A DNA stretch of 64,000 nt from Singulisphaera sp. Lineage in GTDB: Bacteria; Planctomycetota; Planctomycetia; Isosphaerales; Isosphaeraceae. Below, piece after piece: positions 8,764-18,473 of the stretch (positions within the stretch are counted from its first letter, which is position 1; the number at the start of each line of letters is the position of its first letter). The stretch is taken from positions 1 through 64,000 of the forward strand of contig DAIDJG010000136.1 of assembly GCA_027451445.1 (NCBI GenBank). Reading direction: 5' to 3'. Under the pieces are notes generated by a model. The model was not told where the DNA came from and did no database searches. It saw only the letters and a list, made by a program, of their open reading frames with translations. Both the position numbers and the translations under genes were made by a program.

Positions 8764-11373
8764 ATGTTAACGATTCGAAAACATGAACGCGCGAAAGAAA
8801 ACCCGCGATTCGGGGCACAGCACGTTGCTGAAGGGGCGGTGCTTGTCCTGGTATTCGCCGCGCCCTGGATGCTGGGATCGGTCCAGGCCTGGAGCGAGCT
8901 TGTGCTCGCGTTGGGAATTGGATTCGTTGCGACCATCGCCGCGTGCTTCGTGCGCCCTACGGCCCTCGCGAAAAACCTGACGAGCGGTCCGAGTCTCGCC
9001 CTCGGAGGACTGGTCCTGCTGGGATTGGCCCAGTCAACTTCGTTGCCTTCGGCGATTCTGAGTGTCCTTGACCCTTCATCCGCGAGCCTACGGCGCACGC
9101 TCTTGCCGGAGGTTCCTGAGCAAATCGCGGCGCACTCCGCGTCAGCCGTTACGCTTCCTCGAGCCACTCTCAGCCAGCAACCCGGGGCGACGTGGGATGC
9201 GACGCTTCGGCTGTCGGCCGCGTGGCTGCTCATGCAGTCCATCACGAGTTTCGCCAGTGGGTACGGCGCCCTGCGCCGGTTCGGCTGGGTGGTCGCTCTG
9301 AACGCGACGTTTCTAGCACTCTTCGCTCTGATTCAGGCATTAACGTGGAACGGAAAGATTTACTGGCTGATTCCCGTCGACTCGACCAACGGCTGGTCGG
9401 TCGGGGGCCCATTCGTCTGTCACACGCACCTGGCAGAGTACCTGAACGTCGGTCTGGGATTCGGTCTCGGGTTTCTGCTAGGGGGAAGTGAAGCGGCAAA
9501 CCGGGGGCCGGCGACGCGGACGGGTTGGGTCCTCGCCGCGTACGTCGTCGGTATGCTGGTGCTCGGGATCATTACGTCTCACTCGCGCGGCGGGTTCCTG
9601 GCGATGGTCGCCGCTTCCGTATTTATTGTCCTCTGGAGTCTCCGTGTGCAGCGGTTTCGGGTTTGGCCCGCGCTACTGGCAGCCCTGACTTTGCTCGCGC
9701 TTTTCCTGCTCGTCGTGGGTGACGCCGCACCTTATCTCGCCCGGCTGGGGACGATCCTCGATCGGAAAGGGGATGCCTATCAGCTCCGAGCCAGTATCTG
9801 GAGCGATGTGTTCCGCGGCTGGCTGATGCACCCGCTTTGGGGAACGGGGCTGGGAGCGTTTGGCTTTACGGCGATTCCTTTCATGACCTGGGACCATACG
9901 GCCTTCGCGGCACACGCTGAAAACGAGTATGTCGAGTTGTTGCTCGAGGGGGGAGCCGTCGGGGTCGGTCTGGCCTGCGCCTTGTTGATCGGTGTGGTGC
10001 GGCAGGCGAAGCGTGCATGGCTCAACGCTCCGACCCATTCCGATCGCACCCTCGTCCTCGGCGCGTTCGCGGGAATCATTGCTCTGGCGATCCAATGTCT
10101 GAGTGACTTCGGCCTGCACATCCCCGCGATTGCATTTCTCATGCTGGTGCTCGCTAGCCACCTGATCCGTCTCGGCCGCGCGGCTTCCGCAGGTCCTGAT
10201 TCAATGAAGACTCCCGATCCGCCGGTGCGTTTTTGGGTGCGGGGTGCGATCGTGGCCGTGACGGTATCGATGGTCGCCATGTTTCTCTGGGAAGCCGTCA
10301 AACGAGCACGTTGTGCGTCGCTGGTGGCCTCGGTCGACCTGCCGCCGCCAGACGCGAACTTGCCAACTCCGGTCTTGCGATCCCTGCCGATCGAAGACCT
10401 TGTTCGCGAGCGGGCGGCCCTGGAGGAATGCGTCCGGTTGAGACCGGACTGGGCGGAGGGTCACTTACGCCTGGGCCTGGCGAATCTCGCCCTCTATTCG
10501 GCGACCGCCGATGAATGGCTCGTGGAGTCGATCCCGGATCCGGTCGAACGTGCCGAGATGGCCGACCCGCTCTGGTTGCTAAGACTGGTCCACGACGGGA
10601 AGGCGGATCGGGCCGAGCTTCTGAAGCAAGCACCTGTTGAGGAATACCTGGTCCCGGCGGCCCGGAGTTTTCTTGAGGCGCGTCGAACGTGCATCGTTGC
10701 GCCACTGGCGCACGCGGGAATTGGCACGCTGTCCTTTCTGTTCGAACCCGGAGTGCGTCCGTCATGGTATGTCGAGCGCGTTCTTGAAAGCGCCGGTGCG
10801 AACACCGAGATCCTTCGCTTTGGTGCGCAGGTTGCCGGTGTCTCGGGCGACCTTCCCATCGCCGCGCGGTGCTGGCGCAGAGTGTTACAAGTCAGCGACG
10901 ATTGGGTCACAATCGCCGACGCCGTGAACGGAGTCCTCTCTCCCGACGATGTCCTCAACACCGTCATTCCCGAGGAGCGCGGGCACTTTGCTCTCGGATT
11001 TGCCGACCGGCTTTACACGACGCCGGAACAAAAGTTGAGCCGTGATAAATTCCTACGACATGCCGTCGCGCGGATGCCGTACGATGCCAGGCTGTCCCCG
11101 CCCGAACGACTCTGGCTCGAAGCTCGTGCGCGCGCCGAGTTGGATGATCGCGCCACCTCGGTACTCCGAATGCGGAGTGCGCTTTCGCTGTCACCCGGCC
11201 GATCCGACTGGCGGAAAGAGATGATCGAATGGCTTATCGCGTGGGACCAGCCAGAAGACGCCCACCAGCAGGCCCTCCTTCTCCGCAACCTTGTGCCCCA
11301 GGATCCCGACTTGCCCAAACTGCTCGACCGCACCGCCGAAGCGATCGCGCGGGGGGCTAACGCGCCGAAATGA
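8764..11373 (+). CDS. O-antigen ligase-like membrane protein with C-terminal TPR-like region
   Basis: 869 residues. Roughly residues 20-500 contain about a dozen hydrophobic helices. Typical Wzy_C/O-antigen-ligase (PF04932) signatures are present: the HSRGGFLAM motif near 275 and, in the large loop, GWLMHPLWGTGLGAFGF followed by AHNEY-like HAENEYVELLLEGGAVGV. The last ~350 residues are soluble and alpha-helical with TPR-like spacing (ECVRLRPDWAEGHLRLGLANLALY). The family polymerises or ligates polysaccharide units at the membrane. Its neighbours (GT39-like protein, tyrosine autokinase) support an exopolysaccharide role. No strong ribosome site precedes the ATG, so the exact start is uncertain. 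Confidence 0.8.
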   Translation: MLTIRKHERAKENPRFGAQHVAEGAVLVLVFAAPWMLGSVQAWSELVLALGIGFVATIAACFVRPTALAKNLTSGPSLALGGLVLLGLAQSTSLPSAILSVLDPSSASLRRTLLPEVPEQIAAHSASAVTLPRATLSQQPGATWDATLRLSAAWLLMQSITSFASGYGALRRFGWVVALNATFLALFALIQALTWNGKIYWLIPVDSTNGWSVGGPFVCHTHLAEYLNVGLGFGLGFLLGGSEAANRGPATRTGWVLAAYVVGMLVLGIITSHSRGGFLAMVAASVFIVLWSLRVQRFRVWPALLAALTLLALFLLVVGDAAPYLARLGTILDRKGDAYQLRASIWSDVFRGWLMHPLWGTGLGAFGFTAIPFMTWDHTAFAAHAENEYVELLLEGGAVGVGLACALLIGVVRQAKRAWLNAPTHSDRTLVLGAFAGIIALAIQCLSDFGLHIPAIAFLMLVLASHLIRLGRAASAGPDSMKTPDPPVRFWVRGAIVAVTVSMVAMFLWEAVKRARCASLVASVDLPPPDANLPTPVLRSLPIEDLVRERAALEECVRLRPDWAEGHLRLGLANLALYSATADEWLVESIPDPVERAEMADPLWLLRLVHDGKADRAELLKQAPVEEYLVPAARSFLEARRTCIVAPLAHAGIGTLSFLFEPGVRPSWYVERVLESAGANTEILRFGAQVAGVSGDLPIAARCWRRVLQVSDDWVTIADAVNGVLSPDDVLNTVIPEERGHFALGFADRLYTTPEQKLSRDKFLRHAVARMPYDARLSPPERLWLEARARAELDDRATSVLRMRSALSLSPGRSDWRKEMIEWLIAWDQPEDAHQQALLLRNLVPQDPDLPKLLDRTAEAIARGANAPK

Positions 11374-11471
11374 GGTCGTTCGCTGCGCCGAGGCCTGGTT
11401 TCGAGCGGCCATGTGCGACACCTGGCGGGGTCTTTGTCCCACTCCTTATGGGGAAGAGCGGGTTTCATCTC

Positions 11472-12791
11472 TTATGGCTTGATGTCGCCGCTCCTTGCCG
11501 TGTCAAGTGACCTACGGTAAATCTTGCCAAGCCATTTCGACCGTTCGAGGCCGACAACCGCCGTGATAAGGAGCCACGGCAGGAATTGGGACCTTTGCCT
11601 GTAAGCCAAGCCGATGTTGCCGAACATGAGACTATAGAAAAGAATGCGGGTTCCGTAGAAGGCGAGGAAAGGACACATTTCCTCGCGTCGTGTCCGGATC
11701 GTATGGATCAGGCCAGGCACCACGCCGGCGAAGAACAGGCACCACCAGAAGGCCTGTTCGGGAGCCGTGCACCAGAACCGGGGGCTGGCGTGCATGTAGT
11801 TCCAGGGGAATGGTGCGAGTAATAGGTGGACAGAACCATAGAGCAGAGCCGCCGCGAAACCAAAGGGGCTGTGTAAGTCAAAGCCTCTGTTAAATGCCGA
11901 GCCGCTCTGTGATCCAATGGAAACACTTTCTCTAAAACCCGTATAGAATGAAGCAGTGTGGAATTGCCGCTGGGAGTTCAGCATTCCCAGGTGCTGTGGT
12001 TCTTCGAGAATAGAAAACTCGACGACGATCAGCAGCAGGAACACCAGTGCGGCAAGCACTGCGCGGAACCGTCGACAGCCGGCCATCGGTCGAGCTAGAA
12101 CGGGGGCGATGGTGACGACAGCCATGTAGCCGGCATAGTATCGGAATTCGCAAAGGACAGAAACGAGAAGTGTTGTCAGAGAGACCAGCCAGAGATTACA
12201 CGACTTTTTGCGTAAGACGACGACCAGGTAGAGAATCGCAGTCTCGAGCATGAGCACGAAGGGCTCTTTGATCGTCATGGCCGACCAGACGATCAGCGCG
12301 GGGTACACGCACGCCAGGCAACCGGAGTAGAGCGCGATTCGGGGAGAAAAGAGCTCCCGCGCGATCCGGAACGTAAAAACCACGGTGAGTGCGCCACAGC
12401 ACGCGCCGAGGGAGGCGGCTGGGAGTCGCCCAGTGACACCGGTGAGCTGGATGAAAGTGGCCAGCAGCAACCGGTAACCCTCATGTCTCGCCCGGATTTC
12501 CTCCAGCGCAGCGACCGGCAGCCGAAGGATGCCGATTCCACGACCCTTCCACACCTCTTGGAGGTACAGACCGTTAATCCAACCACTACTGTCTTCATCG
12601 CCCGTGATCGCATCGAAGCCGTATTGGTAGATCGCGACCGACGCGGCGAACCGCAGGAAAAAGGCCACCAGAAAGAGGGCGGTCTGCGCGTCCCGCGATT
12701 GCGAACGGTTGAGAAGGATCAGCCAGGCGCATCCAACGCATGCCAACACGAGGGCTGTCAGCAGTCCGGAAGCAAGGTTTAGCTCGTCCAT
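11472..12791 (-). CDS. Polytopic membrane glycosyltransferase-like protein (GT39/PMT-like)
   Basis: 439 residues with about ten hydrophobic helices. An acidic loop after the second or third helix (GDEDSSGWINGLY, near 65) is where GT-C/GT39 enzymes keep their catalytic acidic residue. The layout resembles dolichyl-phosphate-mannose-mannosyltransferase-like proteins that transfer sugars from lipid carriers. It is the last gene of a tightly packed minus-strand run: its start overlaps the stop of the nucleotidyltransferase gene by 13 bases. It could serve exopolysaccharide assembly or sugar transfer to the exported peptide product. Family-level assignment only. Confidence 0.6.
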   Translation of the reverse strand: MDELNLASGLLTALVLACVGCAWLILLNRSQSRDAQTALFLVAFFLRFAASVAIYQYGFDAITGDEDSSGWINGLYLQEVWKGRGIGILRLPVAALEEIRARHEGYRLLLATFIQLTGVTGRLPAASLGACCGALTVVFTFRIARELFSPRIALYSGCLACVYPALIVWSAMTIKEPFVLMLETAILYLVVVLRKKSCNLWLVSLTTLLVSVLCEFRYYAGYMAVVTIAPVLARPMAGCRRFRAVLAALVFLLLIVVEFSILEEPQHLGMLNSQRQFHTASFYTGFRESVSIGSQSGSAFNRGFDLHSPFGFAAALLYGSVHLLLAPFPWNYMHASPRFWCTAPEQAFWWCLFFAGVVPGLIHTIRTRREEMCPFLAFYGTRILFYSLMFGNIGLAYRQRSQFLPWLLITAVVGLERSKWLGKIYRRSLDTARSGDIKP

Positions 12792-14074
12792 GGTGGGATT
12801 CTCGCTCCTGGGTCGGAACGTGATCCTGGTTTGTCCGCGTCAGGGCGGCGGAACAATGTCATCCCGTATCGACCGAGGAGTCGGCCTGGCCGGATCAGGT
12901 AATAGAGGGGGGCGAGTCGCGCTGGGAGCGACAGCGAATGGAGATCGCCCTCGTTCGGCCTGACGGCAAATTCGAGGCTGGATCGGAGTTGGTCCCGCAG
13001 GCGATCCCGACATCGAAGAAGGAACCGTAGGCGATCGAATTGACTCTCAGGGCGCTCGGGGAAGTGGAGGAATCGGTCCCGGATCACGGTCGCCAGTCGA
13101 TTGGCGGTCGAGTCGACACGAGATTTCTGAACAATTTCCGGCGGAAGTCTTGTACCTGTCAATTCCGTGGCAAGCAACAGACCGATGAACAGTGTCCGCC
13201 GGCAACGTTCTTCGTCGGACCGCCGTAGAATCCGGTCCCAATCCCAGGGACCGCCGTTCTCAAGCAGACAGGCGAGGTCGCACACCCACCTGAGACTGTT
13301 CCAATGATGCTTGGCACCGTGAACCGTGAGAAACAGGAGTGTGACTTCCGGAGAGAGGGTGAGGATCGAGCGGCCAGCCAGGGGAACCTGCGCAAGTTCC
13401 TCCCAGACGCGACCTGGGTCGTGCGGAAAGGTGAAGTAGTTCGGGGTAAGCCGCCAATGCAGCTCGACCATGGAGTCCGGGTCCCTTTTGTGAAACACGA
13501 GGACGGATTCAAAACGAGCGTAAGCGGGACCGCGGGACGAGTTAATCGGAAACTCCGGCATGTAACCGCGTGACTCGAGGACCGCTGTCATCGGGATCAA
13601 ATCCGTCGGGCGGACCAGAATGTCGAGGTCGTCAAACGTCCGTAGTCCCAGGTGACCGAACGCCATCAGGGCCAGAGTGGGTCCCTTGTAGGCGATGACC
13701 GGAATCCCTCGTGCCTCCGCCGCGGCGACGATCTGGAGCAGTTCGCCAGCCAGGAACAGATTGCGTCGCGTGTTGTGTCCGAAGGCGGTTCGAAGCTGGC
13801 CGAGTATCAATGGGGGGACGTCTTTCGACCGGAGCGCGGCGAGGTGGTGGACCAGGAGAGGAGTCATGCCGTGACGCGCGGCCAGATCGACCAGGTAATC
13901 CCAATTGACACCTTCGCCGACGAGAGTGCGGATCTGGTCGAGGCGATCGGGTTCGAGCCGAGTGCCACCGCACAAGAGCAGAAGCGCCATCTCGCGGTTC
14001 GGCCCCGCCCTCTTCGGCAATTCCGGCCGCGACGTATCGTTCGCATCGAGGCCAGGAGTAGCGATGGTGCTCAT
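12779..14074 (-). CDS. NTP_transf_5-family nucleotidyltransferase (lasso N-type tailoring candidate)
   Basis: 431 residues. The centre carries AYKGPTLALMAFGHLGLRTF followed by DDLDILVRP, the metal-binding DxD pattern of the NTP_transf_5 family (PF14907), and a later PDSMVELHWRL segment, also typical. In lasso peptide clusters such as pseudomycoidin this family (PsmN) acts after the HPr-kinase-like enzyme and adds sugar to the phosphorylated peptide. Here a kinase of that type is encoded at 20531-21541. The gene starts six bases after the ABC exporter stop and overlaps the next gene, so it is cotranscribed with the exporter. Confidence 0.8.
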   Translation of the reverse strand: MSTIATPGLDANDTSRPELPKRAGPNREMALLLLCGGTRLEPDRLDQIRTLVGEGVNWDYLVDLAARHGMTPLLVHHLAALRSKDVPPLILGQLRTAFGHNTRRNLFLAGELLQIVAAAEARGIPVIAYKGPTLALMAFGHLGLRTFDDLDILVRPTDLIPMTAVLESRGYMPEFPINSSRGPAYARFESVLVFHKRDPDSMVELHWRLTPNYFTFPHDPGRVWEELAQVPLAGRSILTLSPEVTLLFLTVHGAKHHWNSLRWVCDLACLLENGGPWDWDRILRRSDEERCRRTLFIGLLLATELTGTRLPPEIVQKSRVDSTANRLATVIRDRFLHFPERPESQFDRLRFLLRCRDRLRDQLRSSLEFAVRPNEGDLHSLSLPARLAPLYYLIRPGRLLGRYGMTLFRRPDADKPGSRSDPGARIPPWTS

Positions 14075-14080
14075 ACAGGA

Positions 14081-15910
14081 TCACCTTCGCGTCTGTAGCG
14101 ACCAGGAGAGCGCATAGCGTCCGCCCAGGGCCACCAACTCTTCGTGGGTTCCGGTCTCGACAACGCGGCCGTCGTCGAGCACGTGAATGACATCTGCCTG
14201 CATGGCAGTCGTGAAGCGGTGAGTGATCACCACCACCGTCCGCCGGCCGGCCAGGCTTCGAAGCCGGGCCATCCAGTCGGCCTCGGCCCAGGAGTCCATG
14301 GCGCTCGTGGGCTCGTCAAGGAGAATGATCGGCGCGTTGCGGAAGAAAGCCCGGGCCAGAGCGATCCGTTGCCACTCCCCACCGGACAGTTCCACACCTC
14401 CCTCCACTTCCCGTCCCAGAAGAGTATCATATCCCCTGGTCATTCGCTGAACCACCTCGTCAGCCCCTGCTGCCTTGGCCGCAGACTCGAGTTCGTCGCG
14501 AGAAATTGTTGCTGATTGACGGCCCAGCGTGATCGCTTCGGCGATCGTGAAGCTGTACCGCACTGGCTCCTGGAACAACACCGTGATGAGATCACGCAGA
14601 TCATCGAGTCGGAAAGCTCGCAGGTCCACGCCATCAATCTCGATCGAACCCGCGTCCGGGTCGTAGAACCTGCAGACCAACTTCAGGAGCGTGCTCTTGC
14701 CCGCCCCATTGGGACCGACCACCGCGACGATTTGCCCCGCGGGAATCGTGAGATCGAAGTGATCCAGGGCCTTTCGGGCACTGCCAGGATAATGGAAGCA
14801 GACGTTCCGAAAGCGAATCGAATCGATCACCGCCGGCGCGGGGAGGGGCTTCGGAGGATCGATCACGCGGGGTGACAAATCGAGGAATGCAAACAGGTTA
14901 CCCAGAAAGAGACTATTGGCATAGAATTGACCCACTCCATCGAGAAGGCGGCGGACCGCGGCTTCCCCTTGCTGGAACGCCTGGTAGAACAGCGCCAGGT
15001 CACCCAGTGACGCGCGGCCCTTGACGCCCTGCCACACCATCCAACCGACCGAACCACCGGCCACAGCGAGGCCCAGGACGCCCGCCCCGGCTTCGGCCAC
15101 ACTCTCGGCCCGAATCAGCGCGAGCCGTTCGCGCCGGAGCCGTCGACGCAGCTCCTGATAGGCACCCTGAAACAGCGCACCCAACCCGAACAGTCGCAAT
15201 TCGGCGGCCGAGGCACTCTCCGTCAAAAGCCGGTCGTAATAACGCAGTCGGCGCTCTGCGGCCGTGGCCCTCGAGCGCCACTCGTGCTCACGGTAGCTGC
15301 CGTACACGATCGCAACCAGAGCCGGCACGGCGCAAGCTACCACCGCAGCCGGCAACCAGGGGCCGAACGAGACCAGGACCGCCCCGAGTGCAATCAGGGA
15401 GATCGTGCTCTGAAACAATTGGCCAAGCGTGTCAATCAACGCTACCGGTCTATAGCTCGCCTCCACGCGCGCCCTGTGTAACAGGTCGAAGTACTCGGGC
15501 CAGTCGTAGAAGGCCATGTCGGCGGCGATCGAACGTTCATGGACCCTTGCGGTGATCTCGTCTTGGAGCCGCTCGGCCTGGACCGTCCGGACCCACTCTG
15601 ACAGCCCGTGTATGATTTCGAGTGCCAGCAGCGTCGCGATGAGAATCGCGGCCAGGACCAACATGTCCCGAAGATGCGACGGGTCGACGGCGGTTCGAGC
15701 CACGACCGCCTTACCGAGACGATCCACCAATCCCCGAACAACGTACAGTTGGCCGGCGGGAACAACCCCCTGCAACGCCAGGAGAACCACCCAAGCAACC
15801 GACCAACCGCGCGATGAGGCCCACACCAGGCCGAAGACCCGAGGCAAATGGCGGAACTGCGCCGCGATCCGTGCCAGTCGCATAGCCAGGTAGGTCCGTT
15901 GTTCCATCAT
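14081..15910 (-). CDS. ABC exporter, fused permease and ATPase (lasso D-type candidate)
   Basis: 609 residues. The N-terminal ~330 residues form a six-helix type-I exporter membrane domain. The ATPase shows Walker A GPNGAGKST (near 395), signature LSGGEWQRIALARAF (near 495), Walker B IILLDEPTSAMDSWAE and the switch histidine in VVITHRFTTAM. No N-terminal C39 peptidase domain, so it does not cleave leaders itself; that fits a pathway with a separate B2 peptidase. It is packed between the methyltransferase (five-base gap) and the nucleotidyltransferase (six-base gap). The likely cargo is the mature RiPP; polysaccharide or lipid export is the alternative. Confidence 0.85.
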   Translation of the reverse strand: MMEQRTYLAMRLARIAAQFRHLPRVFGLVWASSRGWSVAWVVLLALQGVVPAGQLYVVRGLVDRLGKAVVARTAVDPSHLRDMLVLAAILIATLLALEIIHGLSEWVRTVQAERLQDEITARVHERSIAADMAFYDWPEYFDLLHRARVEASYRPVALIDTLGQLFQSTISLIALGAVLVSFGPWLPAAVVACAVPALVAIVYGSYREHEWRSRATAAERRLRYYDRLLTESASAAELRLFGLGALFQGAYQELRRRLRRERLALIRAESVAEAGAGVLGLAVAGGSVGWMVWQGVKGRASLGDLALFYQAFQQGEAAVRRLLDGVGQFYANSLFLGNLFAFLDLSPRVIDPPKPLPAPAVIDSIRFRNVCFHYPGSARKALDHFDLTIPAGQIVAVVGPNGAGKSTLLKLVCRFYDPDAGSIEIDGVDLRAFRLDDLRDLITVLFQEPVRYSFTIAEAITLGRQSATISRDELESAAKAAGADEVVQRMTRGYDTLLGREVEGGVELSGGEWQRIALARAFFRNAPIILLDEPTSAMDSWAEADWMARLRSLAGRRTVVVITHRFTTAMQADVIHVLDDGRVVETGTHEELVALGGRYALSWSLQTRR

Positions 15911-15915
15911 TTGGG

Positions 15916-17097
15916 CTACTGGCCGTACCGTTCTGAGAGTTCACCGACATGGCCGAGGGCCGCCTCCCAGCGCGGGAAACGCTTGGGAAAGCGCTCCAGG
16001 AGTTCGCGAGCGATCGCGCCCAGCGGCATCGCATTCTGCATTCGCTCGAGGATCAGCCACACGATCTGACCGTCCTCCGTGAGGCGACTAGGCACATGGT
16101 CGGCACACCGCTTTCTCAGTCGCTCAAGGGAGCGAGGGCTACCCAGGAAAGTTGACTGCTTGAAGACAGAACGCTCCCAAACTGGCTCGTTGGGGTCTGC
16201 CGCGCGTGTTTCCCAGGTCCATTGATAGTCGTCACCGACCCGGTCGGCACGGAGAGCGACCGAGACGACGTCGCCAGTCTTGAGGACAAGTGGCCGGGTC
16301 AAGGGAAAGAACGCCTGGGCGTAGACCTGCTCGGACGCCCCAGGGGCGTTCGAGAAGCCAACGCCCTCCACTAATGTTGCATCAAACCAGACGCAGAGAC
16401 CGTGCGCCGTTCCCGTGCGCGACATCGTCAAGGCCACCTCGCCCCGTGCGTCCGTTTCCTCCAAGTCGGTATAGTCCAGCCTCGTCCAGCATTGCGGTTT
16501 GGCAAGCAGTTGTTCCGGTCGGAACCTGGCCTTGCACCAGCCGTTCGTACTGAAGTTCAGAGCAGCCCTCATGTCCAGGCCGAATTCGTTGTCTTCCCAG
16601 GGTCCGACATGCGTCCGGTAGAGGTCCGGCGATTCAACCAGCGCTACCCAGACGGTGTCCTCGCGCGGGATTAGGATGCCACCCGGAGCGAGCAAGCGCC
16701 GGCGGGCGTCGGCAAGACTTCCGAGGTGGCTGCCAAAGAACGGAAGCACTCCCCGCAAGTCCGAGACGATCACATCGGCGCCCTCAGGCAGTGATATCTG
16801 CGTGGAACAGGCCTGGATGAACTCGATCCGATCGGCATAGCCGCAGTCTGTGGCGATTGCCCGGGCCACTTGGATGATCTCGTCCGGTTCGACCGCCACG
16901 ACCTTTCGGGCCCCAAGTTGACAAGCGACCAGAGAAAACAGACCGGAACCCGCACCGAGATCCAGAACCAGAGCACCCGGCTTGACCGAGCGGCGCATGG
17001 CTTCGATGTAAGTGTCCGTGCGATTGCGGTCGGCCACCATCACACCGTGGCCGTGGACGCTATAGATCGACACGCAGGGCCTCCATGTAGGGGGCAT
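15916..17097 (-). CDS. PRMT-like SAM methyltransferase fused to a C-terminal PqqD-like domain
   Basis: 393 residues from the ATG at 17097. The N-terminus has the protein-arginine-methyltransferase-like entry YSVHGHGVMVADRNRTDTY (from residue 12), SAM motif I VLDLGAGSG (44-52) and the acidic loop VVAVEPDE. The PRMT double-glutamate loop is not conserved (VSDLRGVLPFF stands there), so arginine specificity is doubtful. The last ~65 residues (RLTEDGQIVWLILERM, then LGAIARELLERF) resemble a PqqD/RRE-type winged-helix domain. That would let the enzyme bind a RiPP leader directly. It is encoded just upstream of the ABC exporter. A peptide-tailoring O- or N-methyltransferase is inferred. Confidence 0.7.
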   Translation of the reverse strand: MPPTWRPCVSIYSVHGHGVMVADRNRTDTYIEAMRRSVKPGALVLDLGAGSGLFSLVACQLGARKVVAVEPDEIIQVARAIATDCGYADRIEFIQACSTQISLPEGADVIVSDLRGVLPFFGSHLGSLADARRRLLAPGGILIPREDTVWVALVESPDLYRTHVGPWEDNEFGLDMRAALNFSTNGWCKARFRPEQLLAKPQCWTRLDYTDLEETDARGEVALTMSRTGTAHGLCVWFDATLVEGVGFSNAPGASEQVYAQAFFPLTRPLVLKTGDVVSVALRADRVGDDYQWTWETRAADPNEPVWERSVFKQSTFLGSPRSLERLRKRCADHVPSRLTEDGQIVWLILERMQNAMPLGAIARELLERFPKRFPRWEAALGHVGELSERYGQ

Positions 17098-17494
17098 CGC
17101 GGCCTTCGCCTTCGGTCCGTTCCGGGAAGCGACTAGTAAAACGTTGTTCCGTTGTGGAAACCAAGCGCAGCCGGTTAGTGTGACCACAGGCCTTAGCGGT
17201 CTGCCAGAACGCCGAGGACGTCCACACATCGAGCCGCGTTGTCCCCTCGATCATCGCGACAAAATGCTGAAGCAGCGTCTCGCCAAAAGGTCGTGCATGT
17301 TTCTCGAAGGCAATGTCACCGTTCTGTTCCGTCCCCTCGATCCGGTGCTTGTTACCGGCCTTCGCCTTACGATGCATGAGATTCCTCGCAACGCCGCAAC
17401 GATCGGTGGATGAAAGTCCGCGCCCCACGGTAAAACCATTCGATGCAAACATCGCGCTGAACCCGTCGCAGATTCCATTTCGCCGCGTCTGCAT
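17060..17494 (-). CDS. Unassigned protein in the RiPP cluster
   Basis: 144 residues from the ATG at 17494, 40 bases after the oxygenase stop and overlapping the methyltransferase start by 38 bases. Codon use over the last ~100 residues looks like genuine coding sequence (mostly G/C third positions, few rare codons). No signal peptide and no membrane helix. I do not recognise a family. The segment FEKHARPFGETLLQHFVAMI is helical in character, and two Trp residues lie in LDVWTSSAFWQTAK. A start at the internal ATG giving 105 residues is possible. If translated, it would fill an otherwise unusually long gap in the operon. Confidence 0.4.
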   Translation of the reverse strand: MQTRRNGICDGFSAMFASNGFTVGRGLSSTDRCGVARNLMHRKAKAGNKHRIEGTEQNGDIAFEKHARPFGETLLQHFVAMIEGTTRLDVWTSSAFWQTAKACGHTNRLRLVSTTEQRFTSRFPERTEGEGRDAPYMEALRVDL

Positions 17495-17534
17495 GATCTC
17501 AAAGTGCCCCTGACGCCTTTCTCGATCAAAAAGC

Positions 17535-18473
17535 TCACGTCGACCGAGTGTCTTCGAGCCTTTCCGCGTGGAACCACCCGTTCAAAGTGAAACGGCCATC
17601 GCCAAAAGCCTCTGTCTCGCACTCAACAACAGTCACCTGGTGGAAGTATTCGGAAGGGAAGAAGACAATAGAGTTATCTAAGGGACCGAGTCGCGTGAAC
17701 GCGGTGGTATAGCTGCACGCAGCAGTATCCGAGTCATAGAGCAGCAAATCGCCGCCCGTGAATCGTTTCGGTACGCGATGAAAGTAATAGACATAGCTCA
17801 CCCGCCGATGGCGATGCTTCTCTGCACCTTTGTCCGGGTGGATCTTGTAATGGCTCCCCGTCCGATGGACGGTCATCTGAAGTTCGATCTGACCAATTCG
17901 GAAGGGAGAAACCTGTAAGCGGGGCAGAACGTTTGCAAGCGTGGTCTCAACCCTCGGGAGGAACCACGGAATGAGCTTCTCGATCTCTCTCGACACGACC
18001 CAGGCGGTTCGCGTTTCGGGCTTGTACTCACCCACTTCTCCGATCGTCGCGACCTCGAACTCGGTCTGCTGCTTCAAGGCGAGCGCCAGCACGAGATCGC
18101 GCTCCGCTTGCGAGAGGAAGCCCTCGATCCTGACAAAAGGCGCGGGCCAATCTCCGGGCGGAAGGGCCGTGGGAAAGCGGTCGCGGCCACTCAGAACACA
18201 CTGAAGGTATTGCGCCCGGACGTCATCAGGCCGCAACTCGCTGATGCGCCGGTACGCATTCAAGGCAGCCGCGACATCTCCTCGACAGCGATAGATGGTG
18301 GCCAGCTTCTGAATCGCCGCGAGGTTGTCGGGATCAATCTCGACGGCATGCTTCAACCTCGCCTCCGCCTGCTCCATGAGTCCGCCCCTGGTCAGAACCG
18401 CCGCGGCTAGCTCGTCGAAACTCGTCCGGGCCGTTCTCTCGTCGCCCTCGGGAGGCTTCGATTCCTGATCCAT
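17535..18473 (-). CDS. TPR-2OG/Fe(II)-dependent oxygenase (peptide hydroxylase candidate)
   Basis: 312 residues. Residues about 18-95 are two to three TPR-like helical hairpins (ARLKHAVEIDPDNLAAIQKL). The C-terminal ~200 residues are a prolyl-4-hydroxylase-like double-stranded beta-helix with iron ligands His212-x-Asp214 (in HYKIHPDKG) and His278 (SEYFHQVTVVE), and Arg294 (DGRFTLNGWF) to bind 2-oxoglutarate. All ligands are present, so it should be active. Its position between the GT41 gene and the methyltransferase in the minus-strand run suggests hydroxylation of the RiPP precursor, for example at one of the core prolines. That substrate is inferred. Confidence 0.75.
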   Translation of the reverse strand: MDQESKPPEGDERTARTSFDELAAAVLTRGGLMEQAEARLKHAVEIDPDNLAAIQKLATIYRCRGDVAAALNAYRRISELRPDDVRAQYLQCVLSGRDRFPTALPPGDWPAPFVRIEGFLSQAERDLVLALALKQQTEFEVATIGEVGEYKPETRTAWVVSREIEKLIPWFLPRVETTLANVLPRLQVSPFRIGQIELQMTVHRTGSHYKIHPDKGAEKHRHRRVSYVYYFHRVPKRFTGGDLLLYDSDTAACSYTTAFTRLGPLDNSIVFFPSEYFHQVTVVECETEAFGDGRFTLNGWFHAERLEDTRST

